A stretch of 64,000 nt of DNA from an uncultured Acetatifactor sp. (GCA_910583845.1 CAJUAB010000005.1:62001-126000), one strand, 5' to 3'. Positions 1 to 9,540 are shown, numbered from the stretch's first letter. Program-made: numbers and translations. Notes: generated by a model not told the origin, from the letters alone.

Positions 1-1351
1 TTGGATGAATTCAGACTGGGGCTTGTCCTGTTCCTCCTGCTCCCGCATCCGCGACCTTTCTTTTTGCATGAACATCCTAAGGGATGCAACGCTTCCCGTA
101 TATCCCTTTTCACAAAGAGTCTTATGGATCTGGGGATATGTAAGCCCCTCGCTCCGGAGATCTATGACATCTTTCTCGTAGGGGGCCAGCTTGCCAGGGA
201 TCCGTGCATTATAATGGCCATCTGTAACGCGATAGCCAGGGTTCAGGTAATTCTGTATAGTTTTACATGTATGGTGCATCATAGCCGAAATCTGTTCAAT
301 CGGATACCCATCCTGTGCCAGCTTTCTGGCTTCATCCACTTCCCGCTGCTTCTGCTGTAGTGCCAACTGGTGCTGCCTTTCCCGGGAGATTGCCCTGTCC
401 TGCGGAATCTCAGCCTCCGGAATGGCAAGATATTTTCGGATGGTTGCAGGAGACGAATGCAATAACAGTGCGATGTCGGATACCATCAGGCCCTCTTTCC
501 GCTTCTTATGGGCAAACTTGATCCGGAGCGGCCTGTTTGCAGTATTGTATAGTGCCGCCATCTTCTCCGAGACTGCTTCAGCTAGCGGAATCTCTACTCT
601 GGCGGGAAACTCCCTGATGAGATACTTGTTTATGGCGTCAGAAAGTCCCTTTATTAGATGGAACCGGTCGCTGACCTGTACTGCCTCTGGATGCGAATCC
701 GTTGCGGCTGACGAATAAGTGGATGCCCCATCCCTGGACACGACCTGGATGTTTGGAAATGTTGCGAGCCATCTGCTGACATCAGCGGTCTCCCTGGAAG
801 GAATCATGTCGATTATCCTGTGGCTTTCAAGATCGACCATCACTGTCCCATAGGAGAACCTTTTACGGAGCGCAAAATCATCCACACAGACCTTTTTTAC
901 GGAAGCTTTATCCACAATGGACGGCATTTTTTTTAAGCAGGCTGCAGATGCTGCTCTTGCACACAATGACATTTTCGCTTTTCAAAAGCCTTGAGGCATT
1001 CAATGAACTTAACTGTGTCGAAGTATGGATAATATTCTTGACCAGCCGGTCTGTCTTCTTTGCCTTTTGGGCAGCAAAGGGGTGTCTCTCAGCAAACGTT
1101 TTATGCGGACAGTCTGGATTATAACAGAAGAATTTTCGTGTATCCACTAATAAGATGACCTGCTTATCCTGGATTGGCAGATCCTGAATCTCCCTCTGAT
1201 ATGTTGAATGGACATGCATGCTTTTTGAGCCGCAGAATGGGCATGCCAGCTCTTCTTTTCTAGATCGTATATGAAAAACAACCACCGTATCTTTAATGCG
1301 GTATCGTACTAGTTCGTAATCCTGATTGAGCAGTTTTATGAATTCGTCCAT
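1..1351 (-). pseudogene. ISL3-family transposase, frameshifted, 3' end outside window
   Basis: The first 147 codons (down to position 908) encode the N-terminal zinc-binding part, with CPFCGS and the later CYNPDCPH cysteines that are typical of ISL3 transposases. The frame then stops at TAA 908-910. The continuation is in another frame and begins MPSIVDKASVKKVCVDDFAL. It carries the family's VDDFALRK motif, VVSRDGASTYSSA and DRFHLIKG, so the DDE core is intact to the window edge. The switch lies at an A8 run (T8 on the + strand, 927-934). An A7 run would restore one continuous frame. This is either a real one-base expansion or a site of transcriptional or ribosomal slippage. Family assignment is firm; activity is unknown. 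Confidence 0.8.
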
Positions 1352-1386
1352 ATGGCATTCACATCCTTTTACCGAACTTTGAGCAT

Positions 1387-1415
1387 ATTATAGCACTTTA
1401 ACACATTAAAGTCAA
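1387..1415 (-). promoter_or_regulatory. Sigma-A promoter of the ISL3 transposase
   Basis: On the minus strand TTGACT (1410-1415) is followed by a 17-nt spacer and a perfect TATAAT (1387-1392), about 35 nt before the transposase ATG. This is a near-consensus housekeeping promoter. Confidence 0.8.
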
Positions 1416-1637
1416 CAAATAATGGAAAGAACCTATCTACCGTTTACGTAAGTTGTATGGAAAATGAAGGAAAATCCGTTGCGAAACGCAAGGCTTCATA
1501 GTATGATAGATAAAGGAAGAATACATTTAGCATAGAAAAGAAGCAGCGCTATGCTTTAGGGCAGGTGTATTATAAGGAAATACATGATTAAAGCAGGAAT
1601 CAATTGTCGAGAATAGTTTTGATAGAGGAGACATCAT

Positions 1638-2753
1638 ATGGAAAAGTCAATTCTTGAGATATATAACAATATTAGTGTACAACAATATAAAACAGACATG
1701 GGATTTAGGGCATTGGTAGAGGGAGTGCACGATAATCTGTTTGTAATTCCGGAATATCAGCGAAAGTATCGGTGGAGCAAGACACAGGTTGAAGACTTGG
1801 CTACATCTTTGATCAGGCAATTTCCTATACCACCGATATACACATATCGAAATGAAAAAGGGCAGTTGGAAATTTTGGACGGGCAGCAGAGAGTAATGAG
1901 CCTGTATTTTTACTATATAGGAAAGTTTTTTAAGAATGAAAAGATGAGTGTATTTGACTATCAGGAGATAGATGTGGATTCTGCAGGCAACTTTGTGGCG
2001 GCACTTGAAAAGAAATATGAAATTGTACCATCAGATTTTTATATGCAGATTGGCAACGATAAGTGTGATATCAGCTATAAGAATCTGCCGGTCGAGTTGC
2101 GGAGAAAGGTGGATTACTTAAGCATTTCTGTAGTGGAAATAAAGATTTCTGATTTGGAGAAGAAGGATGAGATATTGCATAAAATCTTTGCAAATCTGAA
2201 TAATGGGGGGAAGCAACTATCCGATCAGGAATTGAGGAATGGAATATATCCCTGTCCTTTTAACCGGGCGATGAAAAAGATTAATGAAAATAACGAAAAC
2301 TGGAGAAAATTAAGAGGAGGAATGGATGAAAAAGGTGATGATTTGGAGATGTTATATCGCCTGTCAGCATTAAAGACATATGTTGTGTATGAAAAAAGTG
2401 AGTATAAGATTGAGGGATATAAATACTCAACCAAGCAGATGATTGATGATTTTGCAAAGAAATCTTTTTCTTTACAGGAGACAGAGATTGCGAAATATGT
2501 AGACAGCATAGAAGACTTTATTCTTCGGTTAAATATATCCAGGAAGTATTTTCAGAAGAAAACGTTAATAGAGGGGTTATATGTGGTTTATGAAAAGAGA
2601 CATATACAATGTGTGGTAACAGATGAAATCTGTGAAGAAATACTCAGAAAAAGATCTTTTAAGGATTCTACAGCGGGTGGAACGATATCATTACCCAATA
2701 TGAATAAAAGGTGGAAAGGTATATATGACGTATTATCAAAATGCAATCCGTGA
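1638..2753 (+). CDS. DUF262 (GmrS/ParB-like) protein, first gene of a defence-like cassette
   Basis: The N-terminal half is a DUF262 domain. It has the IPEYQRKYRW motif at residues 37-46 and DGQQR at 81-85, the nucleotide-binding signature of GmrSD-type and related restriction proteins. The C-terminal half (about 200-371) is helical and unassigned. A GAGGAG site sits 6 nt before the ATG. The gene overlaps the next one by 29 nt, so the two are likely co-translated. In known DUF262 systems this domain senses or hydrolyses nucleotides, and a DUF1524 (HNH) nuclease domain is often fused. Here no nuclease is fused; a separate HNH gene lies two genes downstream. The cassette is visibly richer in A+T than the sugar genes, which suggests transfer. 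Role in phage defence is inferred. Confidence 0.8.
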   Translation: MEKSILEIYNNISVQQYKTDMGFRALVEGVHDNLFVIPEYQRKYRWSKTQVEDLATSLIRQFPIPPIYTYRNEKGQLEILDGQQRVMSLYFYYIGKFFKNEKMSVFDYQEIDVDSAGNFVAALEKKYEIVPSDFYMQIGNDKCDISYKNLPVELRRKVDYLSISVVEIKISDLEKKDEILHKIFANLNNGGKQLSDQELRNGIYPCPFNRAMKKINENNENWRKLRGGMDEKGDDLEMLYRLSALKTYVVYEKSEYKIEGYKYSTKQMIDDFAKKSFSLQETEIAKYVDSIEDFILRLNISRKYFQKKTLIEGLYVVYEKRHIQCVVTDEICEEILRKRSFKDSTAGGTISLPNMNKRWKGIYDVLSKCNP

Positions 2754-3663
2754 AATAGTAAACATAATATTGGAAAAGAAACTGACTTATGAGAATACTA
2801 TTATTATTGGAAATAACTCTAGCGGAAAATCAGAGTTATTAAAGAGACTATTGCAAAGATCCGATTTTGCACACTGGTATTTTATTGACTCAGTGAATCG
2901 ATTTTTTAATATAGGGCAGATATTCAAAAGGTCTGGGGAGTCTGGAGATATTCGATTTTCAGAGCAAATCACAGAGCACAGGCTAAAAGAAGATAATTAT
3001 AATTTGAGAGATACGTTTTATTACACAGGAGTGCCGTCAGAAATAGAAAATTTTTATTTTGATTTTGAACTGGAATTAAAAAGACTGATTAAGAGCTTTT
3101 TAGGAGTTGAATTGGAGATAAGGCAGTCGAAAGTAGACTTTAAATTGTATTTGGATGGGATTGAATCTTGTCTTTCCAGTGGATATCAGGCATTGTTGCG
3201 TATTTTTATGGAGATGGAATATATACGGCAAACCATGAAAACGGGTGTCGTAGTGATTGACGAGATAGACGAGTTCCTTTTTGCATATAATTGTGCCCGC
3301 ATTTTTGAATTTCTGAAGCATGAGTATAAAAATTTTACTTTCATTGTCACAACACATTCTGCAGACTTAATTGCCAATGCTATGAGAGCAAATCTTGTTT
3401 TAATGTCAGAGGGTGGGTATGAATTATTAGATGCAGGTGATTTCAACAGCGTATCTCAAGTCTATAATATTTTTAATAGTATTTTTCATGACAAAAAGAC
3501 AATGAGTGATAAAGAAGTGATAGATGCGTCTTTAAGAAAATTGCTAAATAATAAGGTGGCTGGAATATGGAAAGAGAAAGACAGTAATGAACTTCTGTCT
3601 ATCAAGAATGAAGTTTTAACAAAAGCCCAAAGAGTACTGATTAGACAAATTGAGGAGTGGTAA
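2725..3663 (+). CDS. ABC/OLD-type ATPase (PtuA-like), cassette gene 2
   Basis: This is a 312-aa ATPase. Walker A is GNNSSGKSE (residues 29-37), an ABC-like signature region LSSGYQALL lies near 150-158, Walker B is VVVIDEIDEF (near 175-184), and an H-loop TTHSAD is at 209-214. This order fits the AAA_15/AAA_21 family of SMC-like ATPases found in Septu (PtuA), retron and OLD systems. No TOPRIM domain follows, so it is not a complete OLD nuclease. It overlaps the DUF262 gene upstream and is followed at once by an HNH gene, the arrangement of PtuA-PtuB. It probably drives or gates the nuclease; this is inference from context. Confidence 0.8.
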   Translation: MTYYQNAIREIVNIILEKKLTYENTIIIGNNSSGKSELLKRLLQRSDFAHWYFIDSVNRFFNIGQIFKRSGESGDIRFSEQITEHRLKEDNYNLRDTFYYTGVPSEIENFYFDFELELKRLIKSFLGVELEIRQSKVDFKLYLDGIESCLSSGYQALLRIFMEMEYIRQTMKTGVVVIDEIDEFLFAYNCARIFEFLKHEYKNFTFIVTTHSADLIANAMRANLVLMSEGGYELLDAGDFNSVSQVYNIFNSIFHDKKTMSDKEVIDASLRKLLNNKVAGIWKEKDSNELLSIKNEVLTKAQRVLIRQIEEW

Positions 3664-3664
3664 C

Positions 3665-4459
3665 ATGGAGGAAAACATCTATGTATTGGATATGCCGGAC
3701 TTTATGCCAGCTTATGAGCAGAATTTAGAATATGGTTACCATGGAACAAGGGGAGACAGATTAAAACAATTGCTGTTGAATACAAGTGATTATCATTGTA
3801 TGTATTGTTTTGCGTCCTTAAAAGGAGACAGAACCGATTTGGGTGAAATAGAGCATTCTGTTGAAAAGACACTGAGTAGCCATCTTGTTGAGTGTGTACC
3901 TAATATGGCTGTTACGTGTGAGAATTGCAACCAGTCGCTAAAACGGAGTGGAGAAAAGCAACGCAAAGATAATATAGCGCCATATATAGAAGAATTTGAA
4001 AAGAATCTAAATTGCCAGGGAGCGAAATGTAAGGCATTGTGTAAAGCGTATGCCAGGTTGAGGAACCAATATTGTAAGCTAAACAAATTAGTTTTACAGC
4101 CATTTAGCGTGAAGAGCGATGCTTTTGGAATGGAATACAGATTGCAATATGATGTTATGAGGGCAGAATTTATTCCCAGCACAAGATATTGCTATAGCGA
4201 TAAAGATATGGAGATTTTGGAATATCATATCAGACAGTTTAGACTAAATGATATCAATTACAAAACCCATGCATTGATGGAATTTGTAGAAGATACTATT
4301 GAAGCGGATGGAAAGTATAGTAAGCAGAAAAACAGATACTCCAATTACATTGTAGATTTGTTTATTGACAAAATAAAAAATTATCCGCCAGAGAAAGTCC
4401 TGCGAATATGTGAAAAGATTTACATAAATTATCAGCTTCAGCATATAACGATGAACTGA
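3665..4459 (+). CDS. HNH endonuclease (PtuB-like), cassette gene 3
   Basis: This 264-aa protein has an HNH nuclease core near its N terminus. It contains a CMYC zinc knuckle (C45, C48), EIEH (H64), an Asn at 80 and a second knuckle CENCN (C85, C88). The layout CxxC-H-N-CxxC matches the TIGR02646/PtuB-type HNH nucleases paired with ATPases in Septu and some retrons. The remaining 160 residues are unassigned and may bind DNA or the ATPase. I chose ATG 3665 over an upstream TTG at 3650 because GAGGAG lies 7 nt before it. The start is 1 nt past the ATPase stop, so the genes are coupled. It is the likely effector of the cassette. Confidence 0.8.
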   Translation: MEENIYVLDMPDFMPAYEQNLEYGYHGTRGDRLKQLLLNTSDYHCMYCFASLKGDRTDLGEIEHSVEKTLSSHLVECVPNMAVTCENCNQSLKRSGEKQRKDNIAPYIEEFEKNLNCQGAKCKALCKAYARLRNQYCKLNKLVLQPFSVKSDAFGMEYRLQYDVMRAEFIPSTRYCYSDKDMEILEYHIRQFRLNDINYKTHALMEFVEDTIEADGKYSKQKNRYSNYIVDLFIDKIKNYPPEKVLRICEKIYINYQLQHITMN

Positions 4460-4580
4460 CTATGGACATTATCTTTGATAAGAAATTAAGAAGAAAGAGA
4501 AGTTACATTCCATGATAAAGAATTGAAAAAAGTAGGGTCGCATTATTTTCTGGAGAACAGAAAAATAGAAGGAGAGGCAC

Positions 4581-7500
4581 ATGCTGATGGGGAATGTAGA
4601 GCAGACAGAAGTACAGCACATGCAGGAGCGCATATATCACTTGGAAAAAGAAAATCGATATTTGAAAGATTTGCTGGACAGAGCAGGAATTTCCTATGAG
4701 CAGACACCCACTGAAAATCAGACACAGGAAGATGCTTTTGACCCGAACCAAGGAGTCAGAATACAGCATGCGGAAATTACGGACGAGTTGGCGAACCGTT
4801 TCTTCTCCAGATTCTGGGGACGGCAGGACGTATATAGCAAGCGCTATGTGAAAAAAGGTACCGGAGAAGCCGGGTACTATCCACAGTGCAATCATTTCTG
4901 GTCAGAAAAATGTCCCCGCAAAACGGGAAAGAAGATTAAGTGCAGGGACTGCACCAACCAAAGCTGGAAGAAACTGGATATCGCTGTGCTGAAAAAGCAC
5001 CTGGAGGGAAAAGCAGCAGATGCATCGGATGTGATAGGAATTTACCCATTGCTTCCGAATGACACCTGCCGCTTTTTGGTTTTTGATTTCGATAACCATG
5101 AGAAGGATACAGACAAGGAAAATGCCTGGAATGCGGATGAAAAGTGGAGAGAAGAGGTGGAAGCCCTGAGGGAAATCTGCTGTCTGAACGGAATTGATGC
5201 CCTGACAGAGCGCTCCCGTTCCGGCAGAGGAGCCCATGTATGGATATTTTTTCAGAACGCAGTTGATGCATCCCTTGCGAGAAAGTTTGGATTTGCACTG
5301 TTGGAGAAGGGGGCGGAATCTGTTAATCTGAAATCCTTTGCATATTATGACCGTATGCTGCCGGCGCAGGACCATATTCCGGACGGCGGAAAATCGGGAA
5401 AGCCCGGATTGGGGAATCTGATTGCGTTGCCCCTGCAGGGACAGGCTTTGAAAGAGGGAAACAGCGCATTTATTGATGAGAATTGGAATGCATATCAAGA
5501 CCAATGGAGCGAGTTATTCCGTAGGCAGAGGCTTTCGAAAGAATTTATGGAGACATGTATCAAGAACTGGCAGCCGGTGAATCCGTTTGAGGAGACTGTA
5601 GAAAATCAGGATGGTAAAGGCCAGGAGCAGCAAGGACAACAGAGCCAAGGCAAGCAAGATAAGGAATGCGTGAAGCCATGGGAACAGAACCGGGAGTTCC
5701 TGGCAGAAGATGTGGACGGAAAACTGATGCTGACCCTCTCAAATCTGATTTATGTGGATGCATCCAACCTGAAGCCCCGCATTCAGAACCGCATTCGGAG
5801 GATGGCGGCTTTTGCGAATCCTGTCTTCTATAAAAATCAGGCCATGGGACTATCCAATTTCGCAAATGGCAGGTACATTTATCTTGGACAGGATGAAAAC
5901 GGGTATATCGGGATTCCCCGGGGACTGCGGGAAGAATTGGTTGAAAAATGTGAGAAGGCAGAGATTGCCTGGGAAGAGGAGGACGCGAGGGCACATGGAA
6001 GCGAGATTAAGGTGGAGTTTAATGGCCAGTTGAGGGAGACACAGGCGGTGGCCGCTGAGAAGATGCTTGCGCATGAGACGGGCATTTTGCGTGCTGCCAC
6101 AGCGTTCGGAAAGACCGTCGTCTGCAGCTATCTGATTGCTGCAAGGAAAGTGAGCACACTGATTCTGCTGGAATCCTCTTCTCTGATAGAACAGTGGCAG
6201 GAGGCTCTGCTGAAATTCCTGATGATAGACGAGGAACTGCCGGAATATCGGACTCCATCAGGGCAGACGAGAAAGCGTAAAAGTATCATCGGCAAGCTAC
6301 AGGGAGCCCATGATTCCATGACAGGGATTATTGATATTGCCATGGCGGGCTCCTTATATAAAAAAGGGGAGTTCCATCCCAAACTGCAGGACTACGGGAT
6401 GGTAATTGTAGATGAATGCCATCATGCCGCTTCGGATACCATGGTGGGCATTCTGCGTGAAATGAAGGCGAAGTATGTTTATGGTGTTACCGCCACACCA
6501 ATGAGAGGGGATGGCCTGGAAAAAATCACTTACAGGATGATTGGGTCAGTGCGGTACAGCTATGGCGCCAGGGACATGGCAAAAGAACAGGGAATCCGTC
6601 ATTTTGTCTATCCCAGGTTCACAAGGACAGTGAGTCCGCACAGGCTGGGAGAGCAGATGCATGTGAATGAAGCGTATAAGTTAATCAGAGACAACGATAT
6701 GCGCAATGAGCAGATTGCAGCGGATGTAAAGCATTGTATTGAAAAAGGAAGAAGTCCGGTGGTTCTGTCCAAATATAAGGATCATACCAGGCTGCTATAT
6801 GAAAGATTGAGGGAATATGCGGACAGGGCATTTCTCCTTTTGGGAGACAATCCGAAAAAAGAACAGAAAAAACTGATAGAGGAGATGAAGCAGGTATCCC
6901 GGGAACAGTCGGTCCTTCTGGTGGCTACAGGACAGCTGATTGGCGAAGGCTTCGATTACCCCAGGCTGGACACACTCATCATGGCCATGCCGGTTGCGTG
7001 GAAGGGAGTAGTGGAGCAGTACGCAGGTCGGCTGAACAGGGAATATGAGGGGAAAGAAACGGTAATTGTTTATGATTATGTGGACAGGCACATACCGGTC
7101 TTTGATCGAATGTATGCAAAGCGGCTGCGGGCATATAAGCAGATTGGGTATGAGATTTGTACTGGGATTGAGACGGCAGAGGTAAAACAGACAAACGCTA
7201 TTTTTGACATTGACAATTATGGAGCTGTTTACAGGCAGGATTTATTGGGGGCTTCAAAAGAGATTGTGATTTCCAGCCCGGGGCTTCGCAGGGATAAGGT
7301 GCATCAGATGATAGAACTGCTTGGCGAAGAGCAGAAAAAAGGTGTGTTGGTCACGATTGTGACATGGCATCCGGATACTTATAAATTTGGCAGCAGCGAG
7401 ACCCGGATGAATCTGATGGAGGAACTGCGGCAGGCAGGCTTTCAGGTTCGGCTGGTGGATGACAATTGCGAGCATTATACGATTATTGACAGGAAAATCG

Positions 7501-7634
7501 TGTGGTACGGAAGCGTGAATTTTCTTTCCAAGGAGGATGCGGAGGACAATCTGATGAGGGTGTGCAGCGGGAAGATTGCGGAGGAACTTCTGGAGATGAC
7601 CTTTGGCGGGGAGGAGAGCCCGGAGGCCTGGTAA
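4581..7634 (+). CDS. TOTE-type primase-helicase-PLD protein
   Basis: This 1017-aa multidomain protein starts with a short coiled coil (residues 12-35). A possible zinc knot follows (C103, C111, C121, C124). Next is an archaeo-eukaryotic primase fold with the FDFDN acidic pair (D169, D171) and GRGAHVWIFF (H219). A Gln-rich linker (about 342-362) leads to an SF2 helicase with ATAFGKT (506-512), DECHH (611-615), TATPMR (637-642) and a helicase-C part ending QYAGRLNR. The C-terminal 120 residues look like the phospholipase-D-type domain that ends many such helicases (WYGSVNFL). The usual HxK is HYT here, so the nuclease site may be altered. Family knowledge links TOTE primases to conflict with mobile DNA. 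AGGAG lies 6 nt before ATG. Confidence 0.85.
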   Translation: MLMGNVEQTEVQHMQERIYHLEKENRYLKDLLDRAGISYEQTPTENQTQEDAFDPNQGVRIQHAEITDELANRFFSRFWGRQDVYSKRYVKKGTGEAGYYPQCNHFWSEKCPRKTGKKIKCRDCTNQSWKKLDIAVLKKHLEGKAADASDVIGIYPLLPNDTCRFLVFDFDNHEKDTDKENAWNADEKWREEVEALREICCLNGIDALTERSRSGRGAHVWIFFQNAVDASLARKFGFALLEKGAESVNLKSFAYYDRMLPAQDHIPDGGKSGKPGLGNLIALPLQGQALKEGNSAFIDENWNAYQDQWSELFRRQRLSKEFMETCIKNWQPVNPFEETVENQDGKGQEQQGQQSQGKQDKECVKPWEQNREFLAEDVDGKLMLTLSNLIYVDASNLKPRIQNRIRRMAAFANPVFYKNQAMGLSNFANGRYIYLGQDENGYIGIPRGLREELVEKCEKAEIAWEEEDARAHGSEIKVEFNGQLRETQAVAAEKMLAHETGILRAATAFGKTVVCSYLIAARKVSTLILLESSSLIEQWQEALLKFLMIDEELPEYRTPSGQTRKRKSIIGKLQGAHDSMTGIIDIAMAGSLYKKGEFHPKLQDYGMVIVDECHHAASDTMVGILREMKAKYVYGVTATPMRGDGLEKITYRMIGSVRYSYGARDMAKEQGIRHFVYPRFTRTVSPHRLGEQMHVNEAYKLIRDNDMRNEQIAADVKHCIEKGRSPVVLSKYKDHTRLLYERLREYADRAFLLLGDNPKKEQKKLIEEMKQVSREQSVLLVATGQLIGEGFDYPRLDTLIMAMPVAWKGVVEQYAGRLNREYEGKETVIVYDYVDRHIPVFDRMYAKRLRAYKQIGYEICTGIETAEVKQTNAIFDIDNYGAVYRQDLLGASKEIVISSPGLRRDKVHQMIELLGEEQKKGVLVTIVTWHPDTYKFGSSETRMNLMEELRQAGFQVRLVDDNCEHYTIIDRKIVWYGSVNFLSKEDAEDNLMRVCSGKIAEELLEMTFGGEESPEAW

Positions 7635-7640
7635 TCACAT

Positions 7641-7696
7641 TGGCAGGGAGCTGCTGAAAGTGGGGAATGGATTATCAATACATTGTATGAAAGGTA
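7641..7696 (+). repeat. Vestigial copy of an AlbA/RecG-like C-terminal tail
   Basis: Just past the helicase stop, one frame reads EGAAESGEWIINTLYER and then stops. The same tail, EGATKRGKWIINILQ and stop, ends the pseudogene at 10128. The DNA of both is near-identical over about 45 nt, for instance a shared block from AATGGATTATCAATA. The copies bracket the 513-aa gene. This looks like a leftover of insertion or duplication, not a gene. Confidence 0.6.
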
Positions 7697-7710
7697 GAGA
7701 GGCCATACAA

Positions 7711-9252
7711 ATGCATAGAACAAAATATATACAACAGATTACAGACCAATTGAATAAAATGTCCGAAGAACAGAAAAACCAGTGGATATTATCTCAGGCA
7801 AAGTTATGCAACGAAAGCCAGCGGCAGGGTTTTTTACAATCACTTACCGGAGAAAAGAAAGTTCCATATATGCCTGTTCAAAGGGAAATCGATGAATTCT
7901 GCAGAAAAGTAGAAGAGGAAGAGATTTATGTGGAATATGAAACGCATTACTATGAGTTTGATGATGACGGAAAATATATGGACGATTGGAAGTCATGGCA
8001 TAATGATCCTTTCGGAGCTATGCCTGTTTTGGACAGTATCCTGATGGGATGTCACGATCTGCTTATTCTGGGAGAATATGGAATGGCGGCGGACATACTG
8101 GACAGGGTCTGCAGACTGAAATTTAAGGTTGTGGAAGCAGTGGACTCGGATGAGTATGCCGATGTGGATGACAGACCGTTTACACTGGCTGGCGCCTGTA
8201 AGGAGGGGAGGCTTTCCAGAGAGCTTCCGGAGATTGGACTAGATTGGGTCAGGGCATCTATCGGCAGGGCGAATGAGATGGGAGACAGTGCACCCGTCGG
8301 GGAGGTGATTGATATATTGGAAAATCCTGTCTGTAAAAATGTACATCCCCATATGCTGCCGGATGATGAACTGTTGGAGGGAATATTTTCAGATGAACTG
8401 CTGGTACAAATGGAAAAAATATTGGCAGGGGAGATTCAGAAAGGGGAAGAGATTTTTCAGGAGACGTATGCCGAAGTGCGTTATTCTCATGAAAAGGTAA
8501 GGTTCAGGAAAGCCATTATCAGGAAGAAAGAGATTTTGCTGAACATTCAATTGAAATGCAGAAAAGAGATACCAGGACAGCGGGAGGATATGTCTTTTGA
8601 TTGTCAATGGAAACGAATAAACGAAGTGTACGCTTTGCTTCCATACGAATATGGGGAATACGGGTATGGAATCAGAAATCGGTGGGAAGTTGATGAAATT
8701 CAGAAGATGTGCGCAAGTCTGCTGAGGAGAGACAATTTAGGCGCAGAAGACTGGGAGCTCAGGAAAGCGGTTTTATCTGATTTGGTCACGCATAGATTTT
8801 ATAAAAAAGTCAACTGTGAACAGATGATGTCTGAACTGTCGGAGCGGTTATGTGGCAGAAAGGAGGAATTTCTGGCATTTGCGGATATGCTGAATCAATC
8901 TGGCGAATACGAATATAAAAAGGAAGCGGCCTCTCTGTATCATCAATATGGAAAAGAGGAGAAATATATAGCATTTCTGGAAGCGCATTTGGGGAAGGAA
9001 GGAAAGACCTATGCGGCATTGGTGGATTGTTATCAGAGACAGGGAAATATAGACGGCGCAAGGAAAACTGCCAGACTGGGTTTGGATCAATGCAGGGATG
9101 AGCTGACGGATTTGTTCATCTGGCTTCTTGTTGATGCGAGACAAAACGGGGATAAGGAAAATTACAAAAAGCTGTATGCCAGTGCAAAAAGACGCAAGGG
9201 CGTAGATATTAAAAAGATTGACAGAGCATTAGAGTCTGGAGGAGCCTGGTAG
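7711..9252 (+). CDS. Unrecognised 513-aa acidic protein with TPR-like C terminus
   Basis: I do not recognise a named family. The N-terminal 50 residues are helical. A very acidic and aromatic stretch (about residues 65-95, rich in E, D, Y and W) follows. The middle is helical and carries a charged segment. The last 150 residues have the spacing of TPR-like helical repeats (EKYIAFLEAHLGK, YAALVDCYQRQGNIDGAR). ATG 7711 is preceded by AGAGAGG at 8 nt; upstream in-frame codons overlap the helicase gene and the vestigial repeat and lack a good site. The gene trails the primase-helicase by 76 nt and may be its partner. The TPR-like end suggests a protein-protein role. Cytoplasmic; no signal or membrane segment. 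Confidence 0.6.
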   Translation: MHRTKYIQQITDQLNKMSEEQKNQWILSQAKLCNESQRQGFLQSLTGEKKVPYMPVQREIDEFCRKVEEEEIYVEYETHYYEFDDDGKYMDDWKSWHNDPFGAMPVLDSILMGCHDLLILGEYGMAADILDRVCRLKFKVVEAVDSDEYADVDDRPFTLAGACKEGRLSRELPEIGLDWVRASIGRANEMGDSAPVGEVIDILENPVCKNVHPHMLPDDELLEGIFSDELLVQMEKILAGEIQKGEEIFQETYAEVRYSHEKVRFRKAIIRKKEILLNIQLKCRKEIPGQREDMSFDCQWKRINEVYALLPYEYGEYGYGIRNRWEVDEIQKMCASLLRRDNLGAEDWELRKAVLSDLVTHRFYKKVNCEQMMSELSERLCGRKEEFLAFADMLNQSGEYEYKKEAASLYHQYGKEEKYIAFLEAHLGKEGKTYAALVDCYQRQGNIDGARKTARLGLDQCRDELTDLFIWLLVDARQNGDKENYKKLYASAKRRKGVDIKKIDRALESGGAW

Positions 9253-9302
9253 GTGAGTTGGTTGAACTTCAGAAAAGCTGGCTTTAAAAGGAGAAGAATT
9301 TC

Positions 9303-9540
9303 ATGGATGTACGCACAATACTGGAACAATTGAGGCGTGAAACGAAAAAGTGTTAAAAAGCTGTCCTGTCGGGTGCGACAGTGCCTGCCATGAGTGTCTG
9401 ATGCATTAGGGAGAGCGTCAGTAGAAAGGATTGAAATAGAAGGTGAAAGATAGCCGGATAAATGATACGACATCATGGAGACAGTGGGCAGAAGAATGCT
9501 TTAAATGCTTTGCCATAAACGTAATGAAAATATCTATGAA
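9303..9540 (+). pseudogene. Scrambled gene remnant with a four-Cys cluster
   Basis: An AGGAG site precedes ATG 9303, but the frame (MDVRTILEQLRRETKK) stops after 17 codons. A neighbouring frame then encodes CPVGCDSACHECLMH (9362-9406). This Cys spacing resembles the zinc cluster at the end of DUF1998/MZB-type helicase-associated domains. Downstream sequence is open only in short pieces in several frames. It looks like the two ends of a larger gene brought together by deletion. The domain assignment rests on the Cys pattern alone. Confidence 0.35.

Larger units (their letters stand above)
1..1433 (-). mobile_element. ISL3-family insertion sequence, one end inside the window
   Basis: The minus strand carries an ISL3-type transposase preceded by its own promoter. 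The element runs off the left edge. Its right end is probably near 1433, because the minus-strand sequence there starts GGTTCTTTCC just outside the promoter and looks like a terminal repeat. I cannot see the other end, so neither the inverted repeat nor a target duplication can be confirmed. The element abuts the defence cassette that starts at 1638. Confidence 0.75.

Noticed and set aside
3650..3664. TTG start for the HNH gene
   Set aside because: It lies before the GAGGAG site; ATG 3665 is correctly spaced.
1638..4459. Identity as PARIS or a full OLD system
   Set aside because: The ATPase has no TOPRIM domain and no TOPRIM gene follows; an HNH nuclease does.
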